From positions 2,105-8,530 of the forward strand of contig DUEQ01000515.1 in assembly GCA_011192085.1 (NCBI GenBank): 6,426 nucleotides of DNA, read 5' to 3'. Both the position numbers and the translations under genes were made by a program. How positions within the stretch are numbered: position 1 is the stretch's first letter; each line of letters starts with the position of its first letter. Below, piece by piece: positions 4,643 through 6,426 of this stretch. The notes below the pieces were generated by a model that ran no database searches, was not told the DNA's origin, and saw only the letters and a program-made list of their open reading frames with translations. This DNA comes from Caldilineae bacterium. GTDB lineage: Bacteria > Chloroflexota > Anaerolineae > J102.

Positions 4643-6426
4643 ATGAAACGAGTCTACTGGACCCTCGCACTGATGATGATCCTCGCCCTTTTTCTGGGGA
4701 CGGGGACGAGCATAGCCTCCCCTCCGACCACGGAAGAGGATCCCACCCCCTTGCTGCGCGCCCAGGCCGCCACCACCGCCAAAGGCGATTGGGAGCGGGT
4801 CTGGCGTTCGGAAGGGGCCCTCTATGACCTCCTTGGCATCGATGACAACACAGTCATCGGCGTCGGTTCCGACGGCATGATCGTCAGCTCAACCGATGGC
4901 GGAACCTACTGGCATTACCAGGCTCCAGCCGATGGCAAGGATCTCTTCGCCATCACGGCATCGTCGAGCAGCCTATGGGCCGTGGGCGAGGAGGGCATCG
5001 TGTTGCGCTCGTTGGACAACGGCGCCACCTGGGAGCGGATCGACGCGGGGACGACTTCCACGCTCCGGGACGTCGCGGTGGTGGGTGGAGCTCACGTCTG
5101 GGTCGCTGGCGAGGGCGGGATCATCCGCGCCACGGCGGATGGCGGCGCCACCTGGTCCGCTCAGGATAGCGGCGTAACAGCGGATCTCACGAGCATCGCC
5201 TTCTTTGATGACGCCCGCCATGGCATCGCCGCCGGAAAACATGGCGTCGCGCTGGTCACCGAGGATGGCGGGGATACATGGACGCCCGTGAACGTCACCT
5301 CAGCCGCCATCAACGACCTCTTCCTGGCCGAAAACAAGGCGTGGCTGGCGGGAGAGGATGGCAACGTCTATTTCAGCGATGACCAGGGCGCCACCTGGCG
5401 CACACTGGCCAGCCTTTGGTTCCCTATCACCCGCATCCGCATGCATCCCGGCCAGACCCAGAAGGGCTGGCTGGTGGGATTGAACGGGAAGATGGCCAGC
5501 ACCAGCGATAGCGGGGCGACTTGGGACGCCAATCGCGGGGATGAGGGCTATCACCTCTACGCCCTGGGCATCGGCGAAGCCAACAGCATTTGGGTGGGCG
5601 GCTCCGTCATGGTGGAGGATCACGGCAATTGGGGCAACATGGGCGTCCGGCCCGCCTGGTTCGTGTGGGGCAGTGCGGATGGCGGCGCGAGCTGGCGCGC
5701 GATCATCACGGGCCTGTACCCCCGACTCTACAACATCACCGCGGCCAGCGAGATGGTGGCCTATGCCGTGGGACAGAACCTGCAAGTGCTGAAGACCGAG
5801 GACGCAGGCTATTCCTGGCGAGAGATCCACCAGGAGATGCTGGCTGCGCCTGGCATGCCGCCCCTCAACCCCCTGGCCGACAAGATGCTTCACGGCGTCT
5901 CCTGCGCTCCGGACAATCCCAATGACTGTCGCGTCGCGGGGCGCGAGGAGTTGATGCTGCACACGACCGACGGCGGCGACACCTGGACGAAAGAGGGCAT
6001 TCCGGGCGTGGGCCGCTCCATCTACGATGTCGTCATGACCTCGGCGGAGTCAGGCTTGGCCATCAGCCGCGACTACAACTACTTCATGGAGGACGGCGTC
6101 ACCTGGGAGGGCGCTTTCGACAACGGCACAGGACGCACCCATCTCGACCTCGACATGATTAATTCCTGGCAGGGCGTGGCCTCCACAAAAAAGAACCTCG
6201 TTGATTACACGCTGGATGCTGGCCGCCACTGGAAAGGCTATTTCTTCTATCAGTTCGGCATCTTCTACAACTCAGGCGCGGACGCTCTGGATATCGATGG
6301 CGACGGAAACCTGGATTACGCCTGGCTGGCGGGATGCACCGCTCAGGGCAGCATTGAAGGCCCGTGCATCGAAGGGGCCATTCTCTTCAGCCCCGATGTG
6401 CTCAGCGGCCCCGATAGTTGGCGGGC
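4643..6426 (+). CDS. Secreted Asp-box (BNR/Ycf48-like) beta-propeller protein, 3' end missing
   Basis: This frame is open from the ATG at 4643 to the right edge (594 full codons), so the gene is cut by the window. Residues 1-26 form a signal peptide: basic MKR, a hydrophobic core WTLALMMILALFLG, and a likely cut near SIAS. Eleven Asp-box motifs of the S/T-x-D-x-G-x-T-W type follow. Their Asp residues are at 85, 125, 166, 208, 247, 289, 346, 387, 443, 484 and 525, mostly 39-42 apart as expected for one per propeller blade; the one at 484 is shortened. Blades carry WxVGxxGxI-type strands (for example LWAVGEEGIV, VWVAGEGGII), as in Ycf48 and related propellers. A DIDGDGNLD loop (550-558) has calcium-binding spacing. 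Cys421/429 and Cys565/575 could form disulfides after export. TGGAG (4627-4631) lies 11 bases before the ATG. Such propellers bind proteins or glycans; the ligand is unknown. Asp-boxes also occur in sialidases, but no sialidase catalytic motif is seen. Confidence 0.85.
   Translation, partial: MKRVYWTLALMMILALFLGTGTSIASPPTTEEDPTPLLRAQAATTAKGDWERVWRSEGALYDLLGIDDNTVIGVGSDGMIVSSTDGGTYWHYQAPADGKDLFAITASSSSLWAVGEEGIVLRSLDNGATWERIDAGTTSTLRDVAVVGGAHVWVAGEGGIIRATADGGATWSAQDSGVTADLTSIAFFDDARHGIAAGKHGVALVTEDGGDTWTPVNVTSAAINDLFLAENKAWLAGEDGNVYFSDDQGATWRTLASLWFPITRIRMHPGQTQKGWLVGLNGKMASTSDSGATWDANRGDEGYHLYALGIGEANSIWVGGSVMVEDHGNWGNMGVRPAWFVWGSADGGASWRAIITGLYPRLYNITAASEMVAYAVGQNLQVLKTEDAGYSWREIHQEMLAAPGMPPLNPLADKMLHGVSCAPDNPNDCRVAGREELMLHTTDGGDTWTKEGIPGVGRSIYDVVMTSAESGLAISRDYNYFMEDGVTWEGAFDNGTGRTHLDLDMINSWQGVASTKKNLVDYTLDAGRHWKGYFFYQFGIFYNSGADALDIDGDGNLDYAWLAGCTAQGSIEGPCIEGAILFSPDVLSGPDSWR

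Noticed and set aside
5300..5962. 220-codon open frame on the - strand inside the Asp-box gene
   Set aside because: The + strand frame from 4643 has a signal peptide and 11 regular Asp-boxes across this region; the antisense translation has no domain signs.
4893..6060. DNA-level tandem repeat suggested by recurring GATGGCGG..ACCTGG words
   Set aside because: The recurrence comes from the codons of the Asp-box protein motif about every 120 bases; the bases between are not repeated, so it is a protein repeat rather than a DNA repeat array.

Overview
The window is compact, GC-rich bacterial DNA carrying six protein-coding genes and no RNA gene, mobile element or CRISPR array that I can see. The high GC content, short gaps, strong Shine-Dalgarno sites and mix of genes would fit a filamentous, polysaccharide-making bacterium such as a Chloroflexota (Anaerolineae/Caldilineae-like) member. 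That includes a YdiJ-type FAD/Fe-S oxidoreductase, a stand-alone glycogen-binding domain, a calcineurin-like phosphoesterase and a secreted Asp-box propeller. This taxonomic guess is inference; no marker gene proves it.

Left part (1-2286): the 3' end of a large FAD/Fe-S oxidoreductase gene is followed by a consensus-like promoter (TTGACA-18-TAAAAT) and a hairpin with a T-run. Then come a 95-residue isoamylase-early-set (CBM48/AMPK-type) protein and a 319-residue metallophosphoesterase, all on the + strand. A long palindromic element separates the last two genes. The block ends at a hairpin terminator that overlaps the stop codon of the next, convergent gene.

Middle (2279-3053): an acyl-CoA thioesterase of the hotdog fold lies on the - strand with a near-perfect Shine-Dalgarno. 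A roughly 250-bp divergent intergenic region, rich in short dyads, separates it from the next gene.

Right part (3054-6426): a polyprenyl-phosphate sugar-1-phosphate transferase of the WcaJ type starts a lipid-linked glycan at the membrane. After a 167-bp gap comes a secreted protein built from at least 11 Asp-box (BNR/Ycf48-like) repeats plus a calcium-loop motif. It runs off the right edge, so it appears only as an open frame with no stop.

The genes do not form one obvious pathway. Three themes recur: carbon storage and surface polysaccharide (CBM48 protein, sugar transferase), central carbon and acyl metabolism (oxidoreductase, thioesterase) and an exported repeat protein. I do not see a clear new defence or mobile system. 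The most notable points are the Ser-Ser replacement of a CCG cysteine pair in the oxidoreductase, the promoter-proximal hairpin before the CBM48 gene, the switchable palindrome at 1235-1270, and the architecture of the Asp-box protein.
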